This document shows positions 9,645 to 16,686 of a stretch of 64,000 nucleotides of DNA, one piece after another. Location of the stretch: positions 1,612,001-1,676,000 of the forward strand of contig NZ_CP014671.1 of assembly GCF_001697225.1 (NCBI RefSeq), read 5' to 3'. A program made the translations under genes and the position numbers. This DNA is from Immundisolibacter cernigliae (GTDB lineage Bacteria; Pseudomonadota; Gammaproteobacteria; Immundisolibacterales; Immundisolibacteraceae). Under the pieces are notes generated by a model. That model saw only the letters and a program-made list of their open reading frames with translations. It was not told where the DNA came from and did no database searches. The first letter of the stretch is position 1. Each line of letters starts with the position of its first letter.

Positions 9645-10578
9645 GATGCCAGGCGACCACACCGTTGACGTCCTCGGTCAGCGCCTCGATGTCGATGTGG
9701 TAGGCAAGCCCGGCCCGCTCGCCGGCGGGCCCGGCCAGGAAGCCTTCCAGGCGCGCCGTGCAGCCGGCAAAGCACAGTACCCCGGTGACGGTCAGGCGAC
9801 TGTCCGGTGTGGTCACGAAACGGCCCTCGACGATGTGCAGGTCCTGCGCGCTTAAATCGTAACGACCGCTGGGCACCGTGATGGCGAGCTTGAGCGTGGC
9901 CCGCGCAGCGGCGAAATCGACTTCCAGCGCGCCATTTTCGAGGAAGGTCGTAGCCGCCATGCCGCCTTCGCCGGCCGTCGGCGACACCTGTCCGCCCAGC
10001 ACGGAATAGCGGGCCGCGCCGGTCGCGGCCTCGGTCAGTGGCGCACCGGCGACGTAATAGATGGCGTTGCGCACGCCCTCGCCGCCGGTAATGTCGATGC
10101 CGCCATGGCGGCCATCGCCGCCAGTGCGACCATGCCCCCAGCGACCCCAGGCGATCAGCCCGTCGTTGCCGGAATGGCCGACCGGCAGGTCCCAGGTCAC
10201 GGCGCCGCTGTCGTCCCGAAATGCCCGCAGCCAGCCCAGGCCATCCATGCGCAGCGTGGCCGGCGGGTACAGGTGTACCGGCGGGTCATCCTGGGGCAAG
10301 CGAAAGTCGTGCGCGATCGCCACCTGCCAAACGGGTGCGCCGCGCGGGTCTGTTTCGGATGCATGCCCGCCGCTTGCCAGCAGCGCGGCGGCGATCGGTA
10401 CCAGGCTTGCGTTAGGGAAACGCTGAAGTATTCGGCGTTTCCCGCAGCGCAGGGATGCGCTGCCGAAATCAGTGGCTATAAGCCGCTGATTTTGTGAGCC
10501 ATCGGAAAACCACGCTTTTCCGATGGCGGGCGCTGAGAAATCCAGGATGGATTTATTCAGCGTTTCCTTGGGATTCAT
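9637..10578 (-). CDS. Secreted protein of unknown function with repeat-encoded N-terminus
   Basis: The ATG at 10578 overlaps the TGA of the upstream membrane gene, so it looks like the original start. Codons 1-4 (MNPK) are followed by about 51 codons that lie entirely in the MITE-like repeat at 10416-10567. A signal-peptide-like stretch (ASLVPIAAALLASGGHA) then appears at about residues 57-73. The mature part is rich in Gly, Thr and alternating hydrophobic residues and ends [24 protein letters not shown]-like, as in extracytoplasmic beta-barrel or lipocalin-like domains, but I cannot assign a family. The buried signal peptide suggests altered export or a decaying gene. It overlaps the PaaK-like start. 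Confidence 0.6.
   Translation of the reverse strand: MNPKETLNKSILDFSAPAIGKAWFSDGSQNQRLIATDFGSASLRCGKRRILQRFPNASLVPIAAALLASGGHASETDPRGAPVWQVAIAHDFRLPQDDPPVHLYPPATLRMDGLGWLRAFRDDSGAVTWDLPVGHSGNDGLIAWGRWGHGRTGGDGRHGGIDITGGEGVRNAIYYVAGAPLTEAATGAARYSVLGGQVSPTAGEGGMAATTFLENGALEVDFAAARATLKLAITVPSGRYDLSAQDLHIVEGRFVTTPDSRLTVTGVLCFAGCTARLEGFLAGPAGERAGLAYHIDIEALTEDVNGVVAWHRD
10416..10567. repeat. 152-bp MITE-like element with 12-bp terminal inverted repeats
   Basis: The ends are GGAAACGCTGAA (10416-10427) and TTCAGCGTTTCC (10556-10567), perfect 12-bp inverted repeats. Inside lie several further palindromes: GCAGCGCA/TGCGCTGC near 10442-10461, AAATCAGTGGC/GCCGCTGATTT near 10465-10496, CGGAAAA/TTTTCCG near 10503-10522, and AAATCC/GGATTT near 10538-10553. 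No protein is encoded. Related sequence recurs at 35965-36125, 50188-50298 and 53282-53367. It sits inside the coding frame of the secreted-protein gene at 9637-10578. Confidence 0.85.
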
Positions 10579-11276
10579 TGCGCCTCTCCGGAACTGCGCG
10601 GCGCCAGCATCCGCAGCGCCAGCGCGATCACCACGGCGCTGGCCGACCACAGCGTGATCGGCGGCAAGCCGCCATACCATGCCGCCGGCGTGAGCCAACC
10701 GGGCACGCCGTAGCTCACGTGCAGGCCGCCCAGCAGCATGCCCAACACGCCGATTTTTTGCAGTAACTGCCAGTAACGCGCCGACATCTGCGCGCGTGCG
10801 CCGGGCAGCGAGCCGGCCAGGGGCGCCAGCAGCAGGAACCAGGCCAGCGCGCCCATCGCCATCGAGAATTCCGCCAGCGCCGTCAGCTCGAAAGCCTGCC
10901 TGAAAAACTGCCGGTAGTAGGCATAGTTCAGGATGGCCAGCGACATCACCACGTGCAGCGACGCCAGCGCAAAACCCATGATCCCGAAGTAGCGCCGTCG
11001 CCACAGGTGACGCGCAAATCGTCCCGGTGCGAGGCGAGCCAATGGCCCCAGGGCGAGTGCGAGCGCCACCAGCCACAGCGCGCTCCAGGAAATTGCCTTG
11101 TTGAGCACGTACAGCGGAATGTGGCCGACAGTCCACGGTCCAAACACCACGTAGCGGGTGGTGGCGTACGCGAAGGTGAGCAACAGCAGACCCGTCGGCA
11201 GGCCAAACAGGGCGCGCAGCGCCGCGCGGTCGCGGGCTTCCAGCGCGGCTTCGGGCCGGCCGCTGTCGGTGTTCAT
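10575..11276 (-). CDS. Ferric reductase-like transmembrane protein
   Basis: The 233-residue product is a polytopic inner-membrane protein with about six hydrophobic helices. Histidines within helices (GFALASLHVVMSL at about residue 108; LLGGLHVSYGV at about 185) are placed like the haem ligands of the YedZ/MsrQ/ferric reductase-like transmembrane family. Such proteins pass electrons across the membrane to periplasmic partners, but no MsrP-like or FAD-binding partner is nearby. It starts with an ATG at 11276, and its TGA overlaps the ATG of the downstream secreted-protein gene. The function is a family-level inference. Confidence 0.7.
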   Translation of the reverse strand: MNTDSGRPEAALEARDRAALRALFGLPTGLLLLTFAYATTRYVVFGPWTVGHIPLYVLNKAISWSALWLVALALALGPLARLAPGRFARHLWRRRYFGIMGFALASLHVVMSLAILNYAYYRQFFRQAFELTALAEFSMAMGALAWFLLLAPLAGSLPGARAQMSARYWQLLQKIGVLGMLLGGLHVSYGVPGWLTPAAWYGGLPPITLWSASAVVIALALRMLAPRSSGEAQ

Positions 11277-11375
11277 CGGGCGCGCTCCTCCTGCGTCGCA
11301 GCCCCGTGGCTGCGCCCGGAAAGGTTAACCTACGAACATTCCTTGCGCCGTTGCCAACAAAAAGGAGACTGCATC

Positions 11376-11555
11376 ATGGGTATCGAAGTCGGCGGGCTGC
11401 TGGGCCTGCTCATCCTGATTGCCGACGTGTGGGCCGTCATCAACGTGGTCCAGAGTGGCGCCAGCACTGGCGCCAAGGTGGGCTGGGTGGTGCTGATCCT
11501 GCTGTTGCCGGTGCTGGGCCTGCTGATCTGGCTGATTGCCGGACCGCGGGGGTGA
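11376..11555 (+). CDS. Small PLDc_N-type membrane protein (59 aa)
   Basis: This short gene begins with an ATG at 11376, preceded by AAAGGAG about 8 nt upstream. The product has two hydrophobic helices (GLLGLLILIADVWAVINVV and VGWVVLILLLPVLGLLIWLI) separated by the short linker SGASTGAKVGW and ends AGPRG. This is the two-helix PLDc_N pattern found at the N-terminus of cardiolipin synthases and as free-standing small membrane proteins. The function is unknown. It overlaps the next gene (GTG at 11552) and probably forms an operon with it. Confidence 0.85.
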   Translation: MGIEVGGLLGLLILIADVWAVINVVQSGASTGAKVGWVVLILLLPVLGLLIWLIAGPRG

Positions 11556-11983
11556 GCGGCGAGCTGCCGCTGGACCTGATTCGCCGCTACTACGCCGGTT
11601 GCAACGCCGCGGACCGGGCGGCCATGCAGGCCACGTTCTGCGATGACGTGGTGCATTACTTCACCCACCACGCGCCGGTTTGCGGCGCCGCGGCGCTGGC
11701 CGAGCACTGGGCGCGCATGCAGCCGCGCATCGGCGGTCACTGGACGGTGGATCACGGCATCGTGCAGGGTGAGGAGGCGGTCATCGAATGGACGCTGCGC
11801 TGGAGCCCGCCCGGCGGCGCGCCGGAGCTGATGCGCGGCGCCGAGTGGTACCGCCTGCGCGACGGGCGCATCGGCGAGATCCGGGCCTATTACCTGAACC
11901 GCCATGCGCCCTATGAGCGCCGTCACTTCGAGCTGGACGGTTTCGATTACGCTGGCCGCGGCTACCCCGTGCTGTCCGAATGA
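11552..11983 (+). CDS. SnoaL/NTF2-like protein
   Basis: The 143-residue product begins with a GTG overlapping the stop of the small membrane-protein gene. It has the SnoaL-like NTF2 layout: an N-terminal helix pair (LIRRYYAGCNAADRAAMQATFCDDVVHYF) then strands ending RLRDGRIGEIRAYY. Members are cone-shaped small-molecule-binding proteins or isomerases/hydratases of varied function, so no substrate can be proposed. The zinc-ribbon protein follows after 22 nt on the same strand. Confidence 0.8.
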   Translation: MSGELPLDLIRRYYAGCNAADRAAMQATFCDDVVHYFTHHAPVCGAAALAEHWARMQPRIGGHWTVDHGIVQGEEAVIEWTLRWSPPGGAPELMRGAEWYRLRDGRIGEIRAYYLNRHAPYERRHFELDGFDYAGRGYPVLSE

Positions 11984-12005
11984 GTTTTTCAGGAGATCCC
12001 GTGTC

Positions 12006-12557
12006 ATGACCGCCCAGTGCCCCCGCTGCGCCATTGCGTTGGTGGCCACCGAGTTGCAGCAGGTGCCGGTGGCGCGCTGCCCTAGTTGTCGCGGGCTGTG
12101 GTTCGAGGCGCACGCCCTGCGCGCGGCGCGCGAGGCGGTCGATCCGGACCTGGCCTTTCTGGATGTCGAGCTGTGGTCGGATGCCGAGCAGTTCCGTCAT
12201 GCCCCGCGCAGCGGCCGCTGCCCGACCGGCGACGGCACCCTGCACGCGCTCGAATACGGCCACACCGGGGTGACGGTGGATTACTGCGACGTCTGCTTCG
12301 GCGTGTGGCTGGAGGAGGCCGAGTTCGAGCGCATCGTGACCGCCCTGGAACACGAGGTGGATACCCGCCCGGCGCCGGAGTACCTGCGCGCCGCCCTGCA
12401 CGAGGCCCGCCAGCTGCTGACCGGCCCGCAGCCGCTGCTGGACGAGTGGCGATCGCTGCGTACCGTGCTCAAGTTGCTCGAATACCGGGTGCTGTCCGAG
12501 CACCCGGGCCTGCACCAGCGCCTGCTGGCGCTGCAGGCCGGCAATCCGTTTCGCTGA
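12006..12557 (+). CDS. zf-TFIIB-type zinc-ribbon protein
   Basis: The 183-residue product starts MTAQCPRC with the ATG at 12006, 10 nt after AGGAG. It has a CxxC-x(n)-CxxC zinc ribbon (CPRC near residue 5, CPSC near 25) followed by the GLWF segment typical of zf-TFIIB-like domains. A second ribbon-like half (YCDVCFGVWLEEAEFERI) lies near residues 95-113. The C-terminal part is helical and charged. Such proteins are common in bacteria but uncharacterised. The start was taken here rather than at the earlier frame opening at 11904 because the zinc ribbon begins here. Confidence 0.8.
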   Translation: MTAQCPRCAIALVATELQQVPVARCPSCRGLWFEAHALRAAREAVDPDLAFLDVELWSDAEQFRHAPRSGRCPTGDGTLHALEYGHTGVTVDYCDVCFGVWLEEAEFERIVTALEHEVDTRPAPEYLRAALHEARQLLTGPQPLLDEWRSLRTVLKLLEYRVLSEHPGLHQRLLALQAGNPFR

Positions 12558-12643
12558 ACCGGCGCCCATAAGGCGCTGTTATAGAATGCCGGCCGCTTTG
12601 GCCGGCCGGCCGCCGCCCACGTTTTCACTCTGCCCGACGATCC

Positions 12644-13150
12644 ATGCGCCACTCCCGCGCCGCGCTTGCCCTTTTGTTGTGCCTGCTGGCTGCACCGGCC
12701 GCCGCGCGCGGCGTGTACGGCTGGGTCGAGTTCGCGGAATTGCACCTCGATGGCCAGCCGCTGAGGCTGAAGGCCAAGCTCGATACCGGCGCGCGCAGCT
12801 CCTCGCTGGATGCCACCGACATCACGCCCTTCGAGCGTGACGGCCGGCGCTGGGTGCGCTTTCGGGTCAGCCGATCGGGGCTTCAGGAAGCGCCGCTCAT
12901 GGAGCAGCCGGTGGTGCGTTACGTGCGCATCAAGCGCCACAGCGGCCCGCATGACCGCCGGCCGGTGATCCACCTGCCGCTGTGCCTGGGCGACGAGCTG
13001 CGCACGGTCGAGGTCAACCTGACCGATCGCGGGCGCTTCATCTACCCGCTGTTGCTGGGGCGCAAGGCGCTGGCGCGCCTGGCGGTGGTCGATCCGGCCC
13101 GTACCTTCGTCCGCGAGCCGCGCTGTCAGGCCGGCGCCACCGGGGAGTAG
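12644..13150 (+). CDS. Secreted retropepsin-like (putative ATP-dependent zinc protease family) protein
   Basis: The 168-residue product has an N-terminal signal peptide (AALALLLCLLAAPAAARG, residues about 5-23) and then a retropepsin-like domain with the aspartic-protease-type motif LDTGARSSSL at about residues 46-55. The family was once called ATP-dependent zinc protease (COG4067, PF05618) but resembles aspartic proteases. The neighbours are a transglutaminase-7TM protein and a RimK-like ATP-grasp ligase, a recurrent bacterial gene set, so this protein probably acts in the periplasm on a product or partner of that system. It ends 19 nt before the next gene. Confidence 0.85.
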   Translation: MRHSRAALALLLCLLAAPAAARGVYGWVEFAELHLDGQPLRLKAKLDTGARSSSLDATDITPFERDGRRWVRFRVSRSGLQEAPLMEQPVVRYVRIKRHSGPHDRRPVIHLPLCLGDELRTVEVNLTDRGRFIYPLLLGRKALARLAVVDPARTFVREPRCQAGATGE

Positions 13151-13169
13151 TGTCCTGCGCAACCGTCAT

Positions 13170-14675
13170 TTGCTGATCCTGTGCCTGCTGCTGGTCACTG
13201 CCGGCGGCAGCCTTTTTCTGTACAAGTGGCTCGATCTTGGCGTGCCGATCAAGGCCGACAACGCCATCGGCGCCTGGACCGTGGAGGCGCGCATCCGCTT
13301 CAGCGCGCAGTCCGGCAAGCCGGTCAAGGTGCGCTTTGCGGTGCCGCTGCGCCCGCCGGGCTTTGCCCTGCTGGACGAGACCTTCGTGTCGAGCGGCTAT
13401 GGCCTGTCGACGGCCGTGCAGGATGGCGACCGCGAGGCGTTGTGGGCCATCCGCCGCGCCCGCGGCGAACAGGAGCTGTACTACCAGGCGGTGGTCTACC
13501 CGGCCCGCGACACGGCCCAGTCCACCGGCTCGCGCCCGCCGTCGGTCGAGCCGCCGCAGTTCAGCGACGCGCAGGCGGCGGTGGTGGCCAGCCTGGTCGA
13601 GCAGATTCGGGCCCACTCGGCGGACATCGCCACCTTCGCCGTCGAAACCCTGCAGCGGCTGGGTGCCCGCGACAACAGCGACATCAATCTTCTGCTAACC
13701 GGTGATGACTCGCCGCAGCGGCGCGCCGAAGTCGCCGCCGGCATTCTGGCCACGGCCAATATCGCCGCCCGTCCGGTGTACGGGTTCCAGCTCCAGAAGG
13801 AAGGTCGGCGCCTGCCGCTGCTGACGCGTCTGGAAGTCCACAACGGCGAGCGCTGGCTTTCCCTGGACCCGCTGAGCGGGGCGCAGGGCCAACCGGACGA
13901 TTTCCTGGTCTGGTCGCGCGGCAAGCCGCCGCTGCGCGACAGCGACGGTGTGCGCCACCTGCGGCTCGAATTCTCGGCCGCCGAGAACACCTACGAGGCC
14001 CTGGCCGCGGCCCGCCAGCGCGCCGCCGAGCGCGGCTCACTGGCGCTGCAGTTCTCGCTGCTGAGCCTGCCGGTGCAGATGCAGATGGTGTACCGGGTGG
14101 TGCTGACCATGCCGCTGGGGGCGCTGATCATCGTGCTGCTGCGCAACGTGGTCGGCATCAAGGCCTTCGGCACCTTCGCGCCGATCCTGATCGCGCTGGC
14201 GTTTCGGGAAACCAGGCTTTTGAACGGCATCCTGCTGTTCACCGGCATCGTCGCGCTGGGTCTGGGCGCGCGCTTCTACATGGAGCGGCTCAAGCTCCTG
14301 CTGGTGCCGCGCCTGGCCTCGGTGCTGACCGTGGTGGTGCTGATGATGGCCATGCTGAGCGTGCTGACCTATCAACTGGGCATCGGCGCCGGGCTGTCGG
14401 TGGCGCTGTTCCCGATGGTGATCCTGACCATGACCATCGAGCGCATGTCGATCGGCTGGGAAGAGGCCGGCCCGCGCGAGGCCCTGCAACAGGCCGGTGG
14501 CAGCCTGCTGGCTGCCTCGCTGGCCTATCTGGTGATGACCGAGCGGCAGGTGCAGCACCTGGTGTTCATGTTCCCGGAACTGCTGCTGATCGTGCTGGCC
14601 ATCACGTTGGCCATGGGCCGCTACACCGGTTATCGGCTGACCGAGCTGCGGCGCTTCAAGGCACTGGCCGGATGA
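13170..14675 (+). CDS. Inactive transglutaminase fused to seven transmembrane helices
   Basis: The 501-residue product has one N-terminal membrane anchor (LLILCLLLVTAGGSLFLYKW), a large extracytoplasmic region (about 30-300) with a degenerate transglutaminase-like domain, then about seven hydrophobic helices (about 310-480). This is the Transglut_i_TM / 7TM_transglut architecture, in which the usual catalytic Cys is absent. The start is uncertain: TTG at 13170 is the first usual start, but the in-frame codons just before it (CTG CGC AAC CGT CAT) would give the typical positively charged leader. The stop overlaps the ATP-grasp gene by 4 bp. Confidence 0.88.
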   Translation: MLILCLLLVTAGGSLFLYKWLDLGVPIKADNAIGAWTVEARIRFSAQSGKPVKVRFAVPLRPPGFALLDETFVSSGYGLSTAVQDGDREALWAIRRARGEQELYYQAVVYPARDTAQSTGSRPPSVEPPQFSDAQAAVVASLVEQIRAHSADIATFAVETLQRLGARDNSDINLLLTGDDSPQRRAEVAAGILATANIAARPVYGFQLQKEGRRLPLLTRLEVHNGERWLSLDPLSGAQGQPDDFLVWSRGKPPLRDSDGVRHLRLEFSAAENTYEALAAARQRAAERGSLALQFSLLSLPVQMQMVYRVVLTMPLGALIIVLLRNVVGIKAFGTFAPILIALAFRETRLLNGILLFTGIVALGLGARFYMERLKLLLVPRLASVLTVVVLMMAMLSVLTYQLGIGAGLSVALFPMVILTMTIERMSIGWEEAGPREALQQAGGSLLAASLAYLVMTERQVQHLVFMFPELLLIVLAITLAMGRYTGYRLTELRRFKALAG

Positions 14676-15628
14676 TCACGTTCCCCTGGCAACGGGCACG
14701 GGCGCTGCGAGCGCACGGCGTGCTGGGCATGAACCAGCGCAACGGGGACTTCATCGCCCGGGTCAACCCGCGCCGTCTGTATCCGCTGGTGGACGACAAG
14801 GTGCGCACCAAGACCCTGGCCCAGGCGGCCGGCATCCAGGTACCCGAGCTGTACGGCCTGATCGCCATCCAGCACCAGGTCCTGGATCTGCCAAAACTGC
14901 TGGAGGGCCGCGAGGATTTTGTCGTCAAGCCGGTCAACGGCAGCGGCGGCAACGGCGTGCTGGTCATCGTCGGGCGTCGCAAGGGCCGCTACCGCAAGGC
15001 CAGCGGCGCCCAGCTGACCGAGGACGAACTCGAACACCACGTCTCGAACACCCTGTCGGGCCTGTACAGCCTGGGCGGGCAGCCGGACGCGGCGATGATC
15101 GAGTACCGCGTCAAGGTCGACCCGGTGTTCGAGCCGATCTCGCACCAGGGCGTGCCGGACCTGCGCACGGTGGTCTACAAGGGCTATCCGGTGCTGGCCA
15201 TGGTGCGCCTGCCGACCGCGCTTTCGGACGGCAAGGCCAACCTGCACCAGGGCGCCATCGGCGCCGGCATCGACATCGCCACCGGACTGACCGGCCGCGG
15301 CGTGTGGCGCAACGAGGTGATCGACGAACACATCGACACCGGCAACCCCATCACTGGCGTGCAGGTGCCGCAGTGGGAGACGCTGCTGGAATTGGCCGCC
15401 CGCTGCTACGACATCAGCGGCCTGGGGTATCTGGGCGTGGACTTCGTGCTGGACCGCGATTTCGGGCCGATGATGCTGGAGATGAACGCCCGCCCGGGCC
15501 TGAACATCCAGATCGCCAACCAGACCGGCCTGCTGCCGCGCCTGGCCACCGTGGACGCGCACGGCCGGCAAGGCGCCAGCGTGGCCGAGCGGGTGGCGTT
15601 TGCGCAGGAGCGCTTCGGGCGGGCCTGA
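14672..15628 (+). CDS. RimK-related alpha-L-glutamate ligase-like ATP-grasp protein
   Basis: The 318-residue cytoplasmic product is an ATP-grasp carboxylate-amine ligase. Visible motifs are DDKVRTKTLAQAAGI near residue 40 (pre-ATP-grasp), the glycine-rich ATP loop VVKPVNGSGGNG at about 87-98, and the Mg-binding end MMLEMNARPGLNIQ at about 268-281. It matches the RimK-related glutamate-ligase-like group always paired with a transglutaminase-7TM protein. The ligated amino acid and acceptor are not known. It is the last gene of the three-gene unit and is followed by a hairpin. Confidence 0.88.
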   Translation: MITFPWQRARALRAHGVLGMNQRNGDFIARVNPRRLYPLVDDKVRTKTLAQAAGIQVPELYGLIAIQHQVLDLPKLLEGREDFVVKPVNGSGGNGVLVIVGRRKGRYRKASGAQLTEDELEHHVSNTLSGLYSLGGQPDAAMIEYRVKVDPVFEPISHQGVPDLRTVVYKGYPVLAMVRLPTALSDGKANLHQGAIGAGIDIATGLTGRGVWRNEVIDEHIDTGNPITGVQVPQWETLLELAARCYDISGLGYLGVDFVLDRDFGPMMLEMNARPGLNIQIANQTGLLPRLATVDAHGRQGASVAERVAFAQERFGRA

Positions 15629-15640
15629 CCCAGGCCGCTC

Positions 15641-15692
15641 CCGTGGCAGCGCCGCCCCCGGCGCGAACGCCAGGGCGCAGCGTCTGCCACGG
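15641..15692. terminator. Convergent-gene hairpin with 9-bp stem
   Basis: CCGTGGCAG (15641-15649) is mirrored by CTGCCACGG (15684-15692), a perfect 9-bp inverted repeat with a GC-rich 34-nt loop. It fills the 65-nt gap between the convergent ATP-grasp and M15-peptidase genes. No U tract follows, so it may be a Rho-type 3-prime hairpin or a REP-like element rather than a classical intrinsic terminator. Confidence 0.45.
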
Positions 15693-15693
15693 A

Positions 15694-16683
15694 TTACCAG
15701 CGCGCCTTGACCCCGCGCGTGTCGAGGTGCAGAAACGCGCCGTGGTAGGCATTGGGCGGATAGGCCGACAGGCCGCCGGTGAAGCGCTGCCAGCCGGCCT
15801 CGCCCTGCGCCGCGTCCATGATTTCAAACAGCAGCCGGGCGTCTTCCCGGTCATGGCGGCGGTCGCCGTTGAGGTCGTCCATGCGCCCGTCGCCGTCCTC
15901 GTCGATGAACACGTCGGCCGCGTCGCCCCACTGATGGCGGCTGAAACGGGTATCGCCCAGCTGGCGGTTGTAGTGCGGCGTGCGGTAGCCGCTCATCACG
16001 GTCAGGCCGCTGCTGGCGATGCCGGCGCGCGCAAAGCGCTCCATGGCCGCCTCCAGCGCCAGCGGCAGCCGCTCGCGAAGCGCCACGTAGCGCGGCCCGC
16101 TGGCCGCCTGCTTGCATACGAATTGCCCCAGCTTCAGGCGTGGCGTCAGCGGCAGCTCGGCGCTGCGGGCATTGATCTCGATGAAACCTTCCGGCGGCCG
16201 GTACAGCGCCTGGCCGCTGGGGTGGCTCGGATAATTGCCGATCAGATAGCCGTTCAGCGCGCCGCCGCGCAGCGCCTGACGCGGCGTGGTGACCAACGCC
16301 GTGAAGCGCATCCGGGCCCCGTCGGCGCGTCGAACTTCCAGCGTGTAGGCGCCCGGCTTGCCGGGCGCGGTCCAGCGCCACTGTGCCGCGGCGAGGCGCT
16401 GGACCGCGCCGGCGCCAGCATCGAGTGTGAAAGCGCCGCTGTCGGCGTCCTCGACCTGCAAGGTGATGGCCTGGCCGGCGCGCGCCACCAGCGGGTTGAC
16501 CGCCAGCGCCGAGCGCTCGGTGCCCCAACGCACGCTGAAGCCGGCACCACCGGAGCTGCCCGATGCCGGCGTCAACATGGCCAACTGCAGTGGCGCCGCC
16601 AGTGCCGGCATCACGCCGGCCGGGCCCAGCACGGCGCAGCACAGCCAGCGCGCCAGCCAGTGGCCGAAAGAGTGCCGGCCCAT
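15694..16683 (-). CDS. Secreted YcbK-like (DUF882/peptidase M15 fold) protein
   Basis: The 329-residue exported protein has a signal peptide (about residues 1-29, ending PALA) and an N-terminal domain of unknown type. The C-terminal M15A metallopeptidase fold begins near residue 210: SGYRTPHYN, then SRHQWGDAADVFID with zinc-binding His/Asp, and GAFLHLDTRG at the end. The family contains D-Ala-D-Ala carboxypeptidases and the E. coli YcbK/MepK-type peptidoglycan hydrolases. It directly follows an L,D-transpeptidase gene (3 nt), as ycbK follows ldtD in E. coli, so it likely trims cross-links made by L,D-transpeptidation. Confidence 0.85.
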   Translation of the reverse strand: MGRHSFGHWLARWLCCAVLGPAGVMPALAAPLQLAMLTPASGSSGGAGFSVRWGTERSALAVNPLVARAGQAITLQVEDADSGAFTLDAGAGAVQRLAAAQWRWTAPGKPGAYTLEVRRADGARMRFTALVTTPRQALRGGALNGYLIGNYPSHPSGQALYRPPEGFIEINARSAELPLTPRLKLGQFVCKQAASGPRYVALRERLPLALEAAMERFARAGIASSGLTVMSGYRTPHYNRQLGDTRFSRHQWGDAADVFIDEDGDGRMDDLNGDRRHDREDARLLFEIMDAAQGEAGWQRFTGGLSAYPPNAYHGAFLHLDTRGVKARW

Positions 16684-16686
16684 AGG

